This document shows positions 20,201 through 30,550 of a stretch of 64,000 nucleotides of DNA, one piece after another. The translations under genes and the position numbers were made by a program. Each line of letters starts with the position of its first letter. Within the stretch, counting starts at the first letter, position 1. The stretch spans positions 1 to 64,000 of the forward strand of contig CANRIR010000010.1 in the NCBI GenBank assembly GCA_947630735.1, in the 5' to 3' direction. Source of the DNA: an uncultured Marvinbryantia sp. (GTDB lineage Bacteria > Bacillota > Clostridia > Lachnospirales > Lachnospiraceae). Below the pieces are notes generated by a model. That model was not told where the DNA came from. It searched no databases and saw only the letters and a list, made by a program, of their open reading frames with translations.

Positions 20201-20456
20201 CTTCAAGGCTTCCGGCGTGGGCACCATCGCGGGCTCCTATGTGCTGGACGGCGTGTTCCAGAGAAATTGCTCCGTGCGCATCAGCCGCGAGGGCGAGCAG
20301 ATCTTTGAGGGCGCTCTCGCATCTTTGAAGAGATTTAAGGATGATGTGAAGGAAGTTCGGGCAGGATATGAGTGCGGCCTTGTGTTTGAGAAATTTAATG
20401 ATGTGAAGGAGTTCGACCAGATCGAGGCCTATATCATGGTCGAAGTGCCGAGATAA
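17268..20456 (+). CDS. infB: Translation initiation factor IF-2 with expanded repetitive N-terminus
   Basis: IF2N motif, [37 protein letters not shown]. Confidence 0.98.
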   Translation: MSMSKMRVHELAKELGRANKEIIDFLTGKGMEIKSHMSMLEEDQVELVKKGVGSRPAPVKREPAPQTQAPEGAKPEGERPEGAARPAQPPKKKNITRIFRSQNSRTGIQKPAGMRTVDDRPARPAGRPGEAQARPGVRPGARPADGTARPGARPADGMARPAARSADGTARPGARPADGTARPAARPADGTARPAARPAEGAARPAARPADGAVRPAAKSAEGTARPVTKPAEEAARPAEGAAQTAPVQAAGTDQRPAAAKPQAESASRTPAGTRAESAQPAARQGAEGTRPAGRPAQQRDGRQQGFGSRDSRDGGQGRGFGDRDNRDGRGGRGFGGRDNRDGGQGRSFGDRDGRGGRGFGGRDSRDGGQGRSFGDRDGRGGRNFGDRDSRGQNRGGKNLSIPQPDLGSKPVTKESRIRTDKEKEKDKDKYSRRDRFDRQEKPQGRGSQKNSASGKNQKTAGRFIKPVTPPPAEKKEDEVRTVILPDRMTVRELADILKVQAAAIVKKLFLQGTMVTVNHEIEYDLAEEIALEYNCIAEHEEKVDVIGELLKEEEDAEETLVARPPVVCVMGHVDHGKTSLLDAIRNTHVIAKEAGGITQHIGAYTVSVNGQRITFLDTPGHEAFTAMRMRGANATDIAILVVAADDGVMPQTVEAISHAKAAGTEIIVAINKIDKPSANIDRVKQELSEYGLIPEDWGGSTVFVPVSAHTHEGLDTLLEMILLTAEVLELKANPDRKARGLVIEAELDKGKGPVATVLVQKGILRVGDAVAAGACFGKVRAMMDDKGRRVKEAGPSTPVEILGLSDVPNAGEVFVACENDKDARSFAETFISQSREKLLEETRSRMSLDDLFSQIQAGNVKELNIIVKADVQGSVEAVKQSLLKLSNDEVAVKIIHGGVGAINESDVSLASASNAIIIGFNVRPDATAKATAERENVDVRLYRVIYDAIADVEAAMKGMLDPIYEEKVIGHAEVRQIFKASGVGTIAGSYVLDGVFQRNCSVRISREGEQIFEGALASLKRFKDDVKEVRAGYECGLVFEKFNDVKEFDQIEAYIMVEVPR
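17620..18450 (+). repeat. Low-complexity/tandem repeats inside infB ([11 protein letters not shown] 33-nt units, then RGG/GRD-like units)
   Basis: Protein reads ...[30 protein letters not shown]... and [38 protein letters not shown]... Confidence 0.9.
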
Positions 20457-20469
20457 GGAGCACCTGTCA

Positions 20470-20853
20470 ATGAGAAAAAACAGTATCAAAAATACGCGGA
20501 TCAACAGCGAGGTGCAGCGCGAGCTGTCCAACATCATACGAAGTGAGATCAAGGATCCCAGGATCCACCCGCTCACTTCGGTGATCCGGGCGGAAGTTGC
20601 GCCGGACTTAAAGACCTGCAAGGTATATATCAGCGTGCTGGGAGATGAAGAAGCGCAGAAGAGCACCATGGAGGGGCTCCAGTCGGCGCTTGGGTTTGTG
20701 CGCAGGCAGCTCGCAAAGAACCTGAACCTGCGCAATACGCCGGAGATCCGGTTTATACCCGATCAGTCCATCGAGTATGCGATCCGGATGTCCAGGCTGA
20801 TCGACGAAAATCATGTGGAAGAGGATGAGAGCGAGAATGAAGAAGATCAGTGA
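20470..20853 (+). CDS. rbfA: Ribosome-binding factor A
   Basis: INSEVQRELSNIIRSEIKDPRIHPLTSVIRAEVAPDLKTCKVYISVLGD. Confidence 0.96.
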   Translation: MRKNSIKNTRINSEVQRELSNIIRSEIKDPRIHPLTSVIRAEVAPDLKTCKVYISVLGDEEAQKSTMEGLQSALGFVRRQLAKNLNLRNTPEIRFIPDQSIEYAIRMSRLIDENHVEEDESENEEDQ

Positions 20854-21802
20854 AGAACTGAACGGTGCAAAAACGGTGTGCATAGCGGGCCATGTCCGTC
20901 CGGACGGCGACTGCGTGGGCTCCTGCATGGCGATGCGGGGTTATCTGAAGGACAATTTCCCGTCCCTTGCCGTGGACGTCTATCTGCAGGAGATCCCGGA
21001 CAGCTTTCACATCCTGCGCGGGACGGACGAGATACGCCATTTTTGCGAAGAGGAGCGCAGCTACGACCTGTTCATCGCGCTGGACTGCGCGGATAAGGCG
21101 AGGCTGGGCGACGCGGTGAAATATTTTGACAGCGCGTCCCGCACCGTCTGCTACGACCACCACATCAGCAATCCGGGGTTTGCGCAGGAAAACTACATTT
21201 TTCCCGACAGCAGCTCCACCTCGGAGGTGATCTACGGCGTGATGGAGGATGAAAAGATCACAAAGCAGACCGCGGAGGCGCTCTACATGGGGATCGTGCA
21301 CGACACGGGGATCTTCCAGTATTCCTGCACCAGGCCGGAAACCCTGGAGATCGCGGCGAACCTGCTGCGCAAGGGCATCGACGGCAACTATATCTCCGAC
21401 ACCACGTTTTCGGAGAAAACCTATGTGCAGAACCAGATCCTGGGGCGTGCGCTTCTGGAAAGCATTCTGGTGATGGACGGCACCTGCATTGTCAGCAGCA
21501 TCCGCAGCAAGGATATGGATTTTTACGGCGTAAAGCCGGTGGACCTGGACGGGATCGTCAGCCAGCTGCGCCTGACCAAGGGCGTGGAGACGGCCATCTT
21601 TCTGCACGAGCTGGCGCCCCTCACCTATAAGGCCAGCCTGCGCTCCAAGTGCTATGTGGACGTGAGCGCTGTGGCGGCGTTCTTCGGCGGCGGCGGCCAT
21701 GTGCGTGCGGCGGGGTGCACCATGCACGGCACCTTCTACGATGTGGTCAACGCTCTGACGGAGCAGATCGAAAAGCAGATGAAAGAGAACGAGAAGGCAT
21801 GA
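20837..21802 (+). CDS. nrnA: DHH/DHHA1 phosphoesterase (NrnA-like)
   Basis: GHVRPDGDCVGS, YDHHISNPGFA, MGIVHDTGIFQYS, GGGGHVRAAGC. Confidence 0.92.
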   Translation: MKKISEELNGAKTVCIAGHVRPDGDCVGSCMAMRGYLKDNFPSLAVDVYLQEIPDSFHILRGTDEIRHFCEEERSYDLFIALDCADKARLGDAVKYFDSASRTVCYDHHISNPGFAQENYIFPDSSSTSEVIYGVMEDEKITKQTAEALYMGIVHDTGIFQYSCTRPETLEIAANLLRKGIDGNYISDTTFSEKTYVQNQILGRALLESILVMDGTCIVSSIRSKDMDFYGVKPVDLDGIVSQLRLTKGVETAIFLHELAPLTYKASLRSKCYVDVSAVAAFFGGGGHVRAAGCTMHGTFYDVVNALTEQIEKQMKENEKA

Positions 21803-22710
21803 TCCACGGAATCCTCAATGTCTACAAAGAAAAGGGCTATACCTCCCACGACGCGGTGGCAAAGCTGCGCGGGATCCTGCACCAGAAAAAGATCGGACAC
21901 ACCGGCACGCTCGACCCGGACGCGGAGGGCGTGCTGCCTGTTTGTCTGGGCGCGGGCACAAAGCTGTGCGACATGCTGACGGAGGAGGGAAAGGAGTACC
22001 GCGCGGTGCTGCTTCTGGGGACCGCGACCGACACGCAGGACGCCGGGGGGCGGGTGCTCTCTGTCTGTGACAGGATCCCGCCAGAGGACAGGGTGCTGGA
22101 GGCGGTGCATTCCTTTTTGGGGGAGTACGACCAGGTCCCGCCCATGTACTCCGCCCTGAAGATAAACGGAAAAAAACTTTACGAGCTGGCCCGGGAGGGA
22201 AAGACGGTGGAGCGCAAAGCCCGCCGGGTGACGATCTACGGCATTGAGGCGGAACAGGTGCGGCTGCCCCGCGTGACCATCCGGGTTTCCTGCTCCAAGG
22301 GGACGTATATCCGGACGCTGTGCAGCGACATCGGGGAAGCCTTGGGCTGCGGCGGATGTATGGAGTCCCTTGTCCGCACCCGGGCGGCCGGGTTTTCCAT
22401 CGAGGAGAGCCGGACGATCTCCCAGATCGCCGCTCTTGCGCAGGCGGGCCGCATTTCGGAGTGCGTCCTGCCGGTGGACGCCGTGTTTGCCGACAGGCCG
22501 GCCCTGTACACCCTGGCGCAGACGGACCGGCTTTTGCACAACGGGAACCCGCTTGTGGATGCGGATCTTTTTGGGCAGCAGGGACAGCCGAAGGACGGAC
22601 AGGCGCGCCTGTACGACTCCGCGGGGTATTTCTGCGGCCTGTATGAGCGTGCCGGGGACGGCGTGTACCGGCCGGTAAAAATGTTCCTGACCGGGCAGGA
22701 GGGGCTATGA
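21799..22710 (+). CDS. truB: tRNA pseudouridine(55) synthase TruB
   Basis: GILNVYKEKGYTSHDAVAKLRG, KIGHTGTLDPDAEGVLPVCLG, CSKGTYIRTLCSDIGEALG. Confidence 0.97.
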   Translation: MIHGILNVYKEKGYTSHDAVAKLRGILHQKKIGHTGTLDPDAEGVLPVCLGAGTKLCDMLTEEGKEYRAVLLLGTATDTQDAGGRVLSVCDRIPPEDRVLEAVHSFLGEYDQVPPMYSALKINGKKLYELAREGKTVERKARRVTIYGIEAEQVRLPRVTIRVSCSKGTYIRTLCSDIGEALGCGGCMESLVRTRAAGFSIEESRTISQIAALAQAGRISECVLPVDAVFADRPALYTLAQTDRLLHNGNPLVDADLFGQQGQPKDGQARLYDSAGYFCGLYERAGDGVYRPVKMFLTGQEGL

Positions 22711-23630
22711 GATACATCGAAGGGCTGATGGATTACACAATGGACAGGGACACGGCCGTGACCCTGGGAAAATTTGACGGCCTGCACCGCGGGCACCGGA
22801 AGCTGATCGGGCGCGTCACGGCCCAGAGGGAAAAGGGCCTGGAGAGCGTGGTCGTGACCATCTGGCCGGATCCGAAGGGAAAGGCGCTTCTGACCAAGGG
22901 CGAGAAGAAGGAGCTCTTAAGATCCCTGGGCGTGGACTGGTGGATGGACTGCCCGTTTTTGCCGCAGATCTCCCGGATGGAGCCGGAGGACTTTGTGCGC
23001 CGCATCCTGGCGGGCCGCCTGCGGGCGCGCTACATCGCCGTGGGCAGCGATTTTCGCTTCGGCTATCAGAGAAAGGGAGACTGGCGTCTGTTAAAAGAAC
23101 TGCAGAAAGAGCTGGGCTACGAGCTGGAGGTCGTGGAGAAAGAGCGGCTGGGAGATCGGGAGATCAGCAGCAGCTACGTGAAGGAGGCGCTCGAGCGGGG
23201 GGATATGGAACTGGTAAACAGCCTGCTTGGATGCCCTTACACGGTGCAGGGCGAGGTGCTGCACGGGCGGCGCATCGGCAGGACGCTGGGCATGCCCACC
23301 ACCAATCTCATCCCCTCCGTGGGAAAGCTTCTGCCGCCCAACGGCGTCTACGCCACAAAGACGGTGCTTCTAAAGGACGCGGGGCAGGAGAGCGCGGACG
23401 GCGGCCGGGCATACTGCGGGATCACAAACGTGGGGTACAAGCCCACGGTGGGCGAGTATTTCCGCGGCGTGGAGACCTACCTGTTTGACTTCGACCAGGA
23501 CCTGTACGGACAGATGATCGGGGTGCAGTTTTTTGCCTTCGAGCGCCCGGAGCAGAAGTTTGCGGATCTGGAAAAACTAAAAGAGCAGATGCACCGGGAC
23601 ATCCGGTTCGGAAAGGCATATTTTTCGTGA
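22707..23630 (+). CDS. ribF: Bifunctional riboflavin kinase/FAD synthetase
   Basis: LGKFDGLHRGHRKLI, ISSSYVKEALERGD, GRTLGMPTTNL, PPNGVYA. Confidence 0.95.
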   Translation: MRYIEGLMDYTMDRDTAVTLGKFDGLHRGHRKLIGRVTAQREKGLESVVVTIWPDPKGKALLTKGEKKELLRSLGVDWWMDCPFLPQISRMEPEDFVRRILAGRLRARYIAVGSDFRFGYQRKGDWRLLKELQKELGYELEVVEKERLGDREISSSYVKEALERGDMELVNSLLGCPYTVQGEVLHGRRIGRTLGMPTTNLIPSVGKLLPPNGVYATKTVLLKDAGQESADGGRAYCGITNVGYKPTVGEYFRGVETYLFDFDQDLYGQMIGVQFFAFERPEQKFADLEKLKEQMHRDIRFGKAYFS

Positions 23631-23639
23631 TATTTCCGG

Positions 23640-23668
23640 TTGACTGCAAAGTTGCGGTATGCTATACT
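23640..23668 (+). promoter_or_regulatory. rpsO promoter
   Basis: TTGACT-N17-TATACT. Confidence 0.75.
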
Positions 23669-23671
23669 TTT

Positions 23672-23757
23672 AAGGTGCGAAATCAGCCGGCACCCAGGAA
23701 TTGGAAAACTCCGACCGTCCCTTAGTGCCAGGCGATATGAAAAAAAGGAGGAAATGC
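23672..23757 (+). promoter_or_regulatory. rpsO leader, candidate S15 autoregulatory RNA
   Basis: ~90 nt structured leader between promoter and rpsO; GGTGC/GCACC and GGCAC/GTGCC mutually exclusive pairings. Confidence 0.45.
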
Positions 23758-23760
23758 AAC

Positions 23761-24027
23761 ATGATCTCAAAAGAAAAGAAACAGGCTATCATTGCGGAAT
23801 ACGGCCGCAAGGAAGGCGACACGGGTTCGCCGGAAGTCCAGATCGCGGTGCTGACCGCGCGCATCCAGGAGCTGACAGAGCATTTAAAGGAACATCCGAA
23901 GGATCATCATTCCAGAAGAGGTCTTCTGAAAATGGTAGGTAAGAGACGCGGCCTGCTGGCATACTTCAAAAAATCGGATATTGAAGGTTACCGTACTTTG
24001 ATCGAAAAATTGGGAATCAGAAAATAA
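23761..24027 (+). CDS. rpsO: 30S ribosomal protein S15
   Basis: [57 protein letters not shown]. Confidence 0.98.
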   Translation: MISKEKKQAIIAEYGRKEGDTGSPEVQIAVLTARIQELTEHLKEHPKDHHSRRGLLKMVGKRRGLLAYFKKSDIEGYRTLIEKLGIRK

Positions 24028-24029
24028 TC

Positions 24030-24057
24030 AAAAAGGGCGGGACTGCCGCCCTTTTTT
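24030..24057 (+). terminator. Rho-independent terminator rpsO/pnp
   Basis: AAAAAGGGCGG-gactg-CCGCCCTTTTTT. Confidence 0.85.
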
Positions 24058-24072
24058 CATAAGGAGAAGATT

Positions 24073-26160
24073 ATGTACAAGAGTTATTCTATGGAGCTTG
24101 CCGGCAGGACCCTGCGCGTGGATGTGGGCAGGGTTGCGGCTCAGGCAAACGGTGCGGCTCTGATGCACTATGGCGATACGACGGTATTGTCCACCGCTAC
24201 GGCTTCGGAAAAGCCGCGGGAAGGAATCGATTTCTTCCCCCTGAGCGTTGAGTATGAGGAAAAAATGTATTCCGTGGGAAAGATCCCGGGCGGATTTAAC
24301 AAGCGCGAGGGCAAGGCCTCGGAGAACGCGGTGCTGACCGCGCGCGTGATCGACCGTCCCATGCGCCCGCTGTTCCCGAAGGATTACCGCAACGATGTGA
24401 CGCTGGACAACCTGGTGCTGTCGGTGGATCCGGACTGTGCGCCGGAGCTCACGGCCATGCTGGGAAGCGCCATCGCCACCGCGATCTCGGACATCCCCTT
24501 TGACGGCCCCACGTCCAGCACGCAGGTGGGCCTGGTGGACGGCGAGCTGGTGTTCAACCCCACCACCACACAGAGGGCGGTGTCGGATCTGCAGCTCACC
24601 GTGGCGTCCACGAGGGATAAGGTCATCATGATCGAGGCCGGGGCCAACGAGGTGCCGGAGGATAAGATGATCGAGGCCATCTTTGCGGCGCACGAGGTAA
24701 ACCAGAAGGTCATCCAGTTTATCGACACTATTGTGGCGGAGTGCGGAAAAGAAAAGCACACGTACACAAGCTGCGCGGTGCCGGAGGAGCTGTTCGCGGC
24801 CATCCGCGAGGTGGTCTCCCCGGAGGAGATGGAAGTAGCGGTATTTACCGATGAAAAACAGAAGCGCGAGGAGAACATCCGCGAGATCAAGGACAAGCTG
24901 GCGGAGAAATTCGCCGACAACGAAGAGTGGCTGGGCCTCATCGACGAGGCTGTGTACCAGTACCAGAAAAAGACGGTCCGCAAGATGATCTTAAAGGATC
25001 ACAAGCGCCCGGACGGCCGCGCCATCACGCAGATCCGTCCGCTGGCGGCCGAGGTGGACCTGATCCCGCGCGTGCACGGTTCCGCCATGTTTACCAGAGG
25101 GCAGACGCAGATCTGCACCATCACCACTCTGGCGCCCCTCTCCGAGGCCCAGAGGCTGGACGGTCTGGATGTGACGGAGACCAGCAAGCGCTATATGCAC
25201 CACTATAACTTCCCCAGTTACTCCGTGGGCGAGACCAAGCCCTCCAGAGGGCCGGGACGCCGCGAGATCGGGCATGGCGCCCTGGCGGAGCGCGCGCTTG
25301 TGCCGGTGCTCCCCTCCGAGGCGGATTTCCCCTATGCGATCCGCACGGTCTCCGAGACCTTTGAGTCCAACGGCTCCACATCCCAGGCCAGCATCTGCGC
25401 GTCCACCATGTCCCTGATGGCGGCGGGCGTGCCCATCAAGACGGCCGTGGCAGGCATCTCCTGCGGTCTGGTGACGGGGGACACGGACGACGACTATATC
25501 GTGCTCACCGACATCCAGGGCCTGGAAGATTTCTTCGGCGACATGGATTTCAAGGTGGCCGGCACCCACAAGGGCATCACGGCGATCCAGATGGATATTA
25601 AGATTCACGGACTGACCCGCCCCATCATTGAGGAAGCCATCGCGCGCGCAAGGGAGGCGCGTCTGTATATCATGGACGAAGTTATGGCGAAAGCCATCGC
25701 GGAGCCCAGGATGGAGCTGAGCGAGTACGCTCCGAAGATCATCCAGATCATGATCGACCCGCAGAAGATCGGCGATGTGGTCGGCCAGAGAGGCAAGACC
25801 ATCAATACGATCATCGAGCGCACCGGCGTGAAGATCGACATCACGGACGACGGCGCGGTTTCCATCTGCGGAACGGACAAGGAAGAGATGGCGAAAGCCA
25901 TGGACATGATCCGCATTATTACCACCGACTTCGAGGCCGGGCAGGTGTTTACCGGAACTGTGGTGAGCATCAAGGAGTTCGGCGCTTTCCTGGAGTTCGC
26001 TCCCGGCAAGGAGGGAATGGTCCACATTTCCAAGATCGCCAAGGGAAGGATCGACAAGGTGGAGGATGTGCTGAAACTGGGAGATGTAGTAAAGGTGGTC
26101 TGCCTTGGCAAGGACAAGATGGGCCGCATCAGCTTCAGCATGAAAGATGTAGAGCAGTAA
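24073..26160 (+). CDS. pnp: Polyribonucleotide nucleotidyltransferase
   Basis: RNase PH domains, GGFNKREGKASENAVLTARVIDRPMRPLF, C-terminal KH and S1 domains. Confidence 0.98.
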   Translation: MYKSYSMELAGRTLRVDVGRVAAQANGAALMHYGDTTVLSTATASEKPREGIDFFPLSVEYEEKMYSVGKIPGGFNKREGKASENAVLTARVIDRPMRPLFPKDYRNDVTLDNLVLSVDPDCAPELTAMLGSAIATAISDIPFDGPTSSTQVGLVDGELVFNPTTTQRAVSDLQLTVASTRDKVIMIEAGANEVPEDKMIEAIFAAHEVNQKVIQFIDTIVAECGKEKHTYTSCAVPEELFAAIREVVSPEEMEVAVFTDEKQKREENIREIKDKLAEKFADNEEWLGLIDEAVYQYQKKTVRKMILKDHKRPDGRAITQIRPLAAEVDLIPRVHGSAMFTRGQTQICTITTLAPLSEAQRLDGLDVTETSKRYMHHYNFPSYSVGETKPSRGPGRREIGHGALAERALVPVLPSEADFPYAIRTVSETFESNGSTSQASICASTMSLMAAGVPIKTAVAGISCGLVTGDTDDDYIVLTDIQGLEDFFGDMDFKVAGTHKGITAIQMDIKIHGLTRPIIEEAIARAREARLYIMDEVMAKAIAEPRMELSEYAPKIIQIMIDPQKIGDVVGQRGKTINTIIERTGVKIDITDDGAVSICGTDKEEMAKAMDMIRIITTDFEAGQVFTGTVVSIKEFGAFLEFAPGKEGMVHISKIAKGRIDKVEDVLKLGDVVKVVCLGKDKMGRISFSMKDVEQ

Positions 26161-26167
26161 AGGCGCA

Positions 26168-26212
26168 GGAACCATCGTCAAACCGTACACCGGGGCCGAC
26201 GATGGTTCTTTT
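26168..26212 (+). terminator. Rho-independent terminator after pnp
   Basis: GAACCATCGTC ... GACGATGGTTC followed by TTTT. Confidence 0.8.
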
Positions 26213-26240
26213 CCTATAAACAGGATGAGAGGAACATACC

Positions 26241-27632
26241 TTGGTTTTTAGTTCGATAACATTCATAAGCATATTTTTGCCTGTTGTGTTCCTGCTGCAC
26301 TGGATCCTGCCGGGGATCCGGGCGAAAAACGCCCTGCTGATCGCGGCGAGCCTGCTGTTTTACGCCTACGGCGAGCCGGTCTATGTGCTGCTGATGATCG
26401 CCTCCTCCTTTCTGAACTATGTGTTCGGGAGGCTGGTCGCGGGCGGAAGCGAAGGCGGGAAGAAGGCGGTGCTGGCCGTGGCCGTGGTCTTAAACATCGG
26501 GCTTCTGGTTGTGTTTAAGTACGCCGGGTTCCTGGCGGAGCTGGCAAACGCGGCGGGGTTTTCGTTCCCGGTGCCCAGGATCGCGCTCCCCATCGGCATC
26601 TCGTTCTTCACGTTCCAGGCGCTGTCCTACGTGATCGACGTGTACCGCGGGAACGCCGAGGCGCAGAAAAGCTTCGCCAGAGTGCTGCTGTACATATCGT
26701 TTTTCCCGCAGCTGATCGCGGGGCCGATCGTGAAATACCACGATATCCAGGAGCGCATCGACAACCGCCAGGTGACGGCGGAGCACGCCGCCCTCGGCAT
26801 GCGCAGGTTTATCGCGGGCCTCTCCAAGAAGGTGCTCATCTCCAACGTGATGGGGCTTACGGCAGACACCCTCTTTGCGGCGGATCATGCCGGCGTCAAT
26901 GTCCTGACGGCCTGGATTGCGGCGCTCTCTTACCTGATGCAGATTTATTTCGACTTCAGCGGGTACAGCGACATGGCGCTGGGCATGGGCGAGATGTTCG
27001 GGTTTTCGTTCCGCGAGAACTTCCACTATCCGTACGTGTCCGACAGCATCCGGGAATTCTGGCGCAGGTGGCATATTTCCCTGTCGGGCTGGTTCCGGGA
27101 GTATCTGTATTTTCCGCTGGGCGGGAACCGGAAAGGGCGCGCCCGCACGGTGTTCAATAAATTTGTGGTGTTTTTCTGCACGGGCCTGTGGCACGGCGCG
27201 AACGTGACCTTTGTGGTCTGGGGCCTCTATCACGGGTTTTTGATGATGCTGGAGGAGTGTCTGCCAGCGTGGAAGAAGCGGAACCTTTTTTCCGCGGCGG
27301 TGCGTCACGTCTACGCGCTTCTGGCAGTGACGGTGGGATTTGTGATCTTCCGGGCGGACACCATGGCCCAGGGGCTTAAGTTTCTGCGGGAGATGTTCAC
27401 GGGGTTCCACTTTGAGGCCGGGGCGGTCAGCCTGGCCCTGCAGCAGCTCACGCCGCAGTACCTGGCGACGTTTGCGGCGGCGGCCGTGTGCTGTATGCCG
27501 GTAAAGGAACGCCTGGAAAAGAAAAAGGGATTTGACGCGGCCGCGTGGATTTTGAGCATTGCGGGACTGGTTCTCTGCCTGCTCTCCCTCTCCGGCGGCA
27601 CCTACAATCCGTTTATCTATTTCCGGTTTTAG
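26241..27632 (+). CDS. MBOAT family O-acyltransferase (AlgI/DltB/PatA-like), TTG start
   Basis: FSSITFISIFLPVVFLLHWILP, YFDFSGYSDMALGMG, FWRRWHISLSGWFREYLYFPLGG, GLWHGANVTFVVWGLYHG. Confidence 0.93.
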   Translation: MVFSSITFISIFLPVVFLLHWILPGIRAKNALLIAASLLFYAYGEPVYVLLMIASSFLNYVFGRLVAGGSEGGKKAVLAVAVVLNIGLLVVFKYAGFLAELANAAGFSFPVPRIALPIGISFFTFQALSYVIDVYRGNAEAQKSFARVLLYISFFPQLIAGPIVKYHDIQERIDNRQVTAEHAALGMRRFIAGLSKKVLISNVMGLTADTLFAADHAGVNVLTAWIAALSYLMQIYFDFSGYSDMALGMGEMFGFSFRENFHYPYVSDSIREFWRRWHISLSGWFREYLYFPLGGNRKGRARTVFNKFVVFFCTGLWHGANVTFVVWGLYHGFLMMLEECLPAWKKRNLFSAAVRHVYALLAVTVGFVIFRADTMAQGLKFLREMFTGFHFEAGAVSLALQQLTPQYLATFAAAAVCCMPVKERLEKKKGFDAAAWILSIAGLVLCLLSLSGGTYNPFIYFRF

Positions 27633-27646
27633 GGGGAGGGAGCCTT

Positions 27647-29083
27647 ATGAAGAAAAAAGCAATGACCGTTTATCTGGTTCTCGCCCTGGCCCTGTGCCTT
27701 GTCCCTTTCGCGGGACTTCTGTGGAAAAAGAGCGGGGAGTCTCTGGAAAACCGCACCCTCGCGTCGTTCCCCTCCATCCGGACGGAGGACGGGGGCTGGA
27801 ACGTGCAGTTTCTCTCCCAGGCGGGCGATTATTTTGAGGACCATTTCGCCTACCGCCAGGAGATGGTAACCGCGGACGCGCTCCTCAAGGCCAGCCTTCT
27901 GGGAGTCTCCACGGCGGACGGCGTCATAAAGGGCACGGACGGGTGGCTCTACTACAAGGACTCCCTGGACGACTATCTGGTGCAGAACACGCTGAGCGAC
28001 CGCGCCATATTCAACATCGCCCACACGCTCGCCATGATGCAGGGCATCGTGGAGGAGAGCGGCAGACAGTTTCTCTTTACGGTGGCCCCCAACAAAAATT
28101 CCCTGTACGGGGAGCACATGCCGTACTACGACCGGGCAAAAGTCGGGGAGGTCAAGAACATCGCGAAGCTGCAGGAGGCGCTGGCGCAGGAGGGAGTTCA
28201 TTATGTAAACCTGCACGCGCTGTTTGAGGGGCAGGACGAGGTGCTCTACCACCAGCGCGACTCCCACTGGAACAACAAAGGGGCCGCCCTGGCGGCGCAG
28301 GCCCTGCTGGACGCCCTGGATAGGGAGCACGCGTCCTATGAGGACGCGCCCTTTGAGATACGGAAGGATTACGAGGGCGATCTGGACAAGATGCTGTTCC
28401 CCCTGGCGGTCACGCCGGAGGACGAGATCTACTACACCGACGCCTTTACCTATCAGTACGAGGGGGAAGTGGAGAGCAATTTTGACCCGGACATCCGCAC
28501 CACCTGCGCGGACGCGAAAGGGAGCCTTCTGATGTACCGGGATTCCTTCGGGAACGCGCTGCTGCCGTTTTTCGCCCAGGAGTACGAAAAGGCGAGGTTC
28601 AGCAGGGGGATTCCCTACTATCTGGACGACATGATCTTCTGCGGGGCGGACACCGTTTTGGTGGAGCGCGCGGAGCGCTTCCTGCCGGACATGGCTATGG
28701 ACCCGCCCACGGCGCAGGCGCCGCGCGTGCAGATCTCCCTCGCGGACGCGAAGGACAGGTCGGCGGACGAGGGCCTGGCGGACTGTGAGGCGCAGACCCA
28801 GGGCATGTACGTGCAGCTTAAGGGGACCGTGGATCCGTCTCTGGTGGGCGACCGGGCGAAGATCTATCTGCGGACGGACGGCGAGACCATCTATGAGGCG
28901 TTCCCCATGACGACCGAGTCGGACGGGGAGAAGACGGACTGCGGCTACGTGGTCTATATCCAGAAGGAGCGCCTTCTGGACAATGATCTGAAGATAGAAT
29001 TGTTTTTGGCCTCCGATGAGGAGACGGTTAAAGTGTATGACTCGAAGGTATCGTTTGAATTTCAGGGCGGTATCGCGGGATAG
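27647..29083 (+). CDS. DHHW family / AlgX-like SGNH-type exported protein
   Basis: Signal anchor, ENRTLASFPSI, YYKDSLDDYLVQNTLSD, DSHWNNKGAALAAQALLDAL, YRDSFGNALLPFFAQEY. Confidence 0.85.
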   Translation: MKKKAMTVYLVLALALCLVPFAGLLWKKSGESLENRTLASFPSIRTEDGGWNVQFLSQAGDYFEDHFAYRQEMVTADALLKASLLGVSTADGVIKGTDGWLYYKDSLDDYLVQNTLSDRAIFNIAHTLAMMQGIVEESGRQFLFTVAPNKNSLYGEHMPYYDRAKVGEVKNIAKLQEALAQEGVHYVNLHALFEGQDEVLYHQRDSHWNNKGAALAAQALLDALDREHASYEDAPFEIRKDYEGDLDKMLFPLAVTPEDEIYYTDAFTYQYEGEVESNFDPDIRTTCADAKGSLLMYRDSFGNALLPFFAQEYEKARFSRGIPYYLDDMIFCGADTVLVERAERFLPDMAMDPPTAQAPRVQISLADAKDRSADEGLADCEAQTQGMYVQLKGTVDPSLVGDRAKIYLRTDGETIYEAFPMTTESDGEKTDCGYVVYIQKERLLDNDLKIELFLASDEETVKVYDSKVSFEFQGGIAG

Positions 29084-29109
29084 AGAAAATAAGACGGGAG
29101 GATATCAAC

Positions 29110-29663
29110 ATGAAAAGAGGAAGAAAACTGCTTTTGACGGTGCTGTTCGCGCTGCTGCTCACATTTACGGCCGCCGCTGCGGGATCTGCCGAGGATAAGG
29201 CGCATTTCTACAACAGCACGAAGGGGACTTTCTATCTGGAACCGAACGGAAAAGGAGGATGGGTCTTCGCCGTCGGATTCCGGTTCTTTGAGGACAGGCC
29301 CTACTATTTCCACCGGGAGACCACGGACAAGTGGACGAGAGGGCAGATGGGCTGCGGCCTGCAGAAGATCGACGGACACTATTATTATTTCTACACCCGC
29401 ACGGCCAGCAACAAGGCCTACATCCGGGGCCAGATGGCGACCGGCTTCGCGCAGGTGCCGTCCAGCAAGGGGTCTGTGACGATGTATTTCTTCCCGCGCG
29501 GGACCAAACTGTTCGGCCAGGCGGCGACGGGCTGGCAGACGATCAATGGAAAGCGGTATTACTTCTCATCTTCCGGCATCCTGCAGACCGGCATCCGGGT
29601 GATCGATAAAAAGGGATATTACTTCGCGCCGAACGGCAGCGCCAGAGGCCAGATGCAGACCGG
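29110..29663 (+). repeat. Near-identical ~554 bp direct repeat, copy 1 (partner 32021..32574)
   Basis: Constant offset of 2911 bp; only the Arg/Lys codon near the start seen to differ; alternative-frame ORFs also identical. Confidence 0.93.
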
Positions 29664-30462
29664 TTTTCAGACAGTGAACGGCAATACCTACTATTTTGGC
29701 TCTGACGGGGCTTCCGTGCGGGGCTGGCAGACGATCAGCGGCGCGCGCTATTATTTCCTGTCCTCCGGTGTGATGGTGACCGGTCTTCGAGCGGTCGGAG
29801 GAAGTTTGTACTGCTTCTCGGAAAACGGGAATACAAAGGGCCAGATGCAGACAGGCTTTCAGACGGTAAACGGCAAGACCTACTATTTTGGCTCTGATGG
29901 GGCGGCTCTGCGCGGCTGGCAGACGATCGGCGGAACGACGTATTATTTCGGAAACGACTATGTGCTGACCAACAAACAGGTCAATAACGTGGTGGCTTCG
30001 GACGCCTGCGGCACCATGAAGGAAAAGACCCTGTGGCGCGCCGAGATCCTGGTGTCGAAACTGACCACGCCGGGGATGAGCAAAGAGGAGAAGCTGCGCG
30101 CATGCTTTATGAACCTGGCGACGCCGGGCAACTACGGCGGCGGCAACCCGCGCATCCCGCACTACACCGGCATGGACTGGGTGGAGATCTACGCCAACGA
30201 CATCTTTATAGGCGGCAGCGGCAACTGCCTGAGCATGGCGGCGGCGTTTGCCTACATGGCGAAGGCATGCGGCTACACGGAGGTGTACGGCTGCAACAGC
30301 ACGGGCCACGGCTGGACGGAGATCAACGGCCTGATCTATGATCCGGAGCAGTACCGGGACACAGCAAATAATAAACTTTATGCGGTACCTTATAGTCAGG
30401 CGGATTCGGCGTATAGTGCCATCTTCGGCTGGGGGCTGCCGTTTACACGCATCAAGATCTAA
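29110..30462 (+). CDS. Cell-wall-binding-repeat protein with C-terminal transglutaminase-like domain (copy A)
   Basis: Signal peptide, GWQTINGKRYYFSSSGILQTG repeats, GGSGNCLSMAAAFAYMAKACGY...GHGWTEINGLIYDPE (C/H/D). Confidence 0.85.
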   Translation: MKRGRKLLLTVLFALLLTFTAAAAGSAEDKAHFYNSTKGTFYLEPNGKGGWVFAVGFRFFEDRPYYFHRETTDKWTRGQMGCGLQKIDGHYYYFYTRTASNKAYIRGQMATGFAQVPSSKGSVTMYFFPRGTKLFGQAATGWQTINGKRYYFSSSGILQTGIRVIDKKGYYFAPNGSARGQMQTGFQTVNGNTYYFGSDGASVRGWQTISGARYYFLSSGVMVTGLRAVGGSLYCFSENGNTKGQMQTGFQTVNGKTYYFGSDGAALRGWQTIGGTTYYFGNDYVLTNKQVNNVVASDACGTMKEKTLWRAEILVSKLTTPGMSKEEKLRACFMNLATPGNYGGGNPRIPHYTGMDWVEIYANDIFIGGSGNCLSMAAAFAYMAKACGYTEVYGCNSTGHGWTEINGLIYDPEQYRDTANNKLYAVPYSQADSAYSAIFGWGLPFTRIKI

Positions 30463-30550
30463 AGCACAAAGGACAGGGCAGCGCATCACTTTGGCGCTGT
30501 ATGGAAATTTTCGTGCTGCATGGAAGTATGGAAAGGGAACAGAGTTAGCT

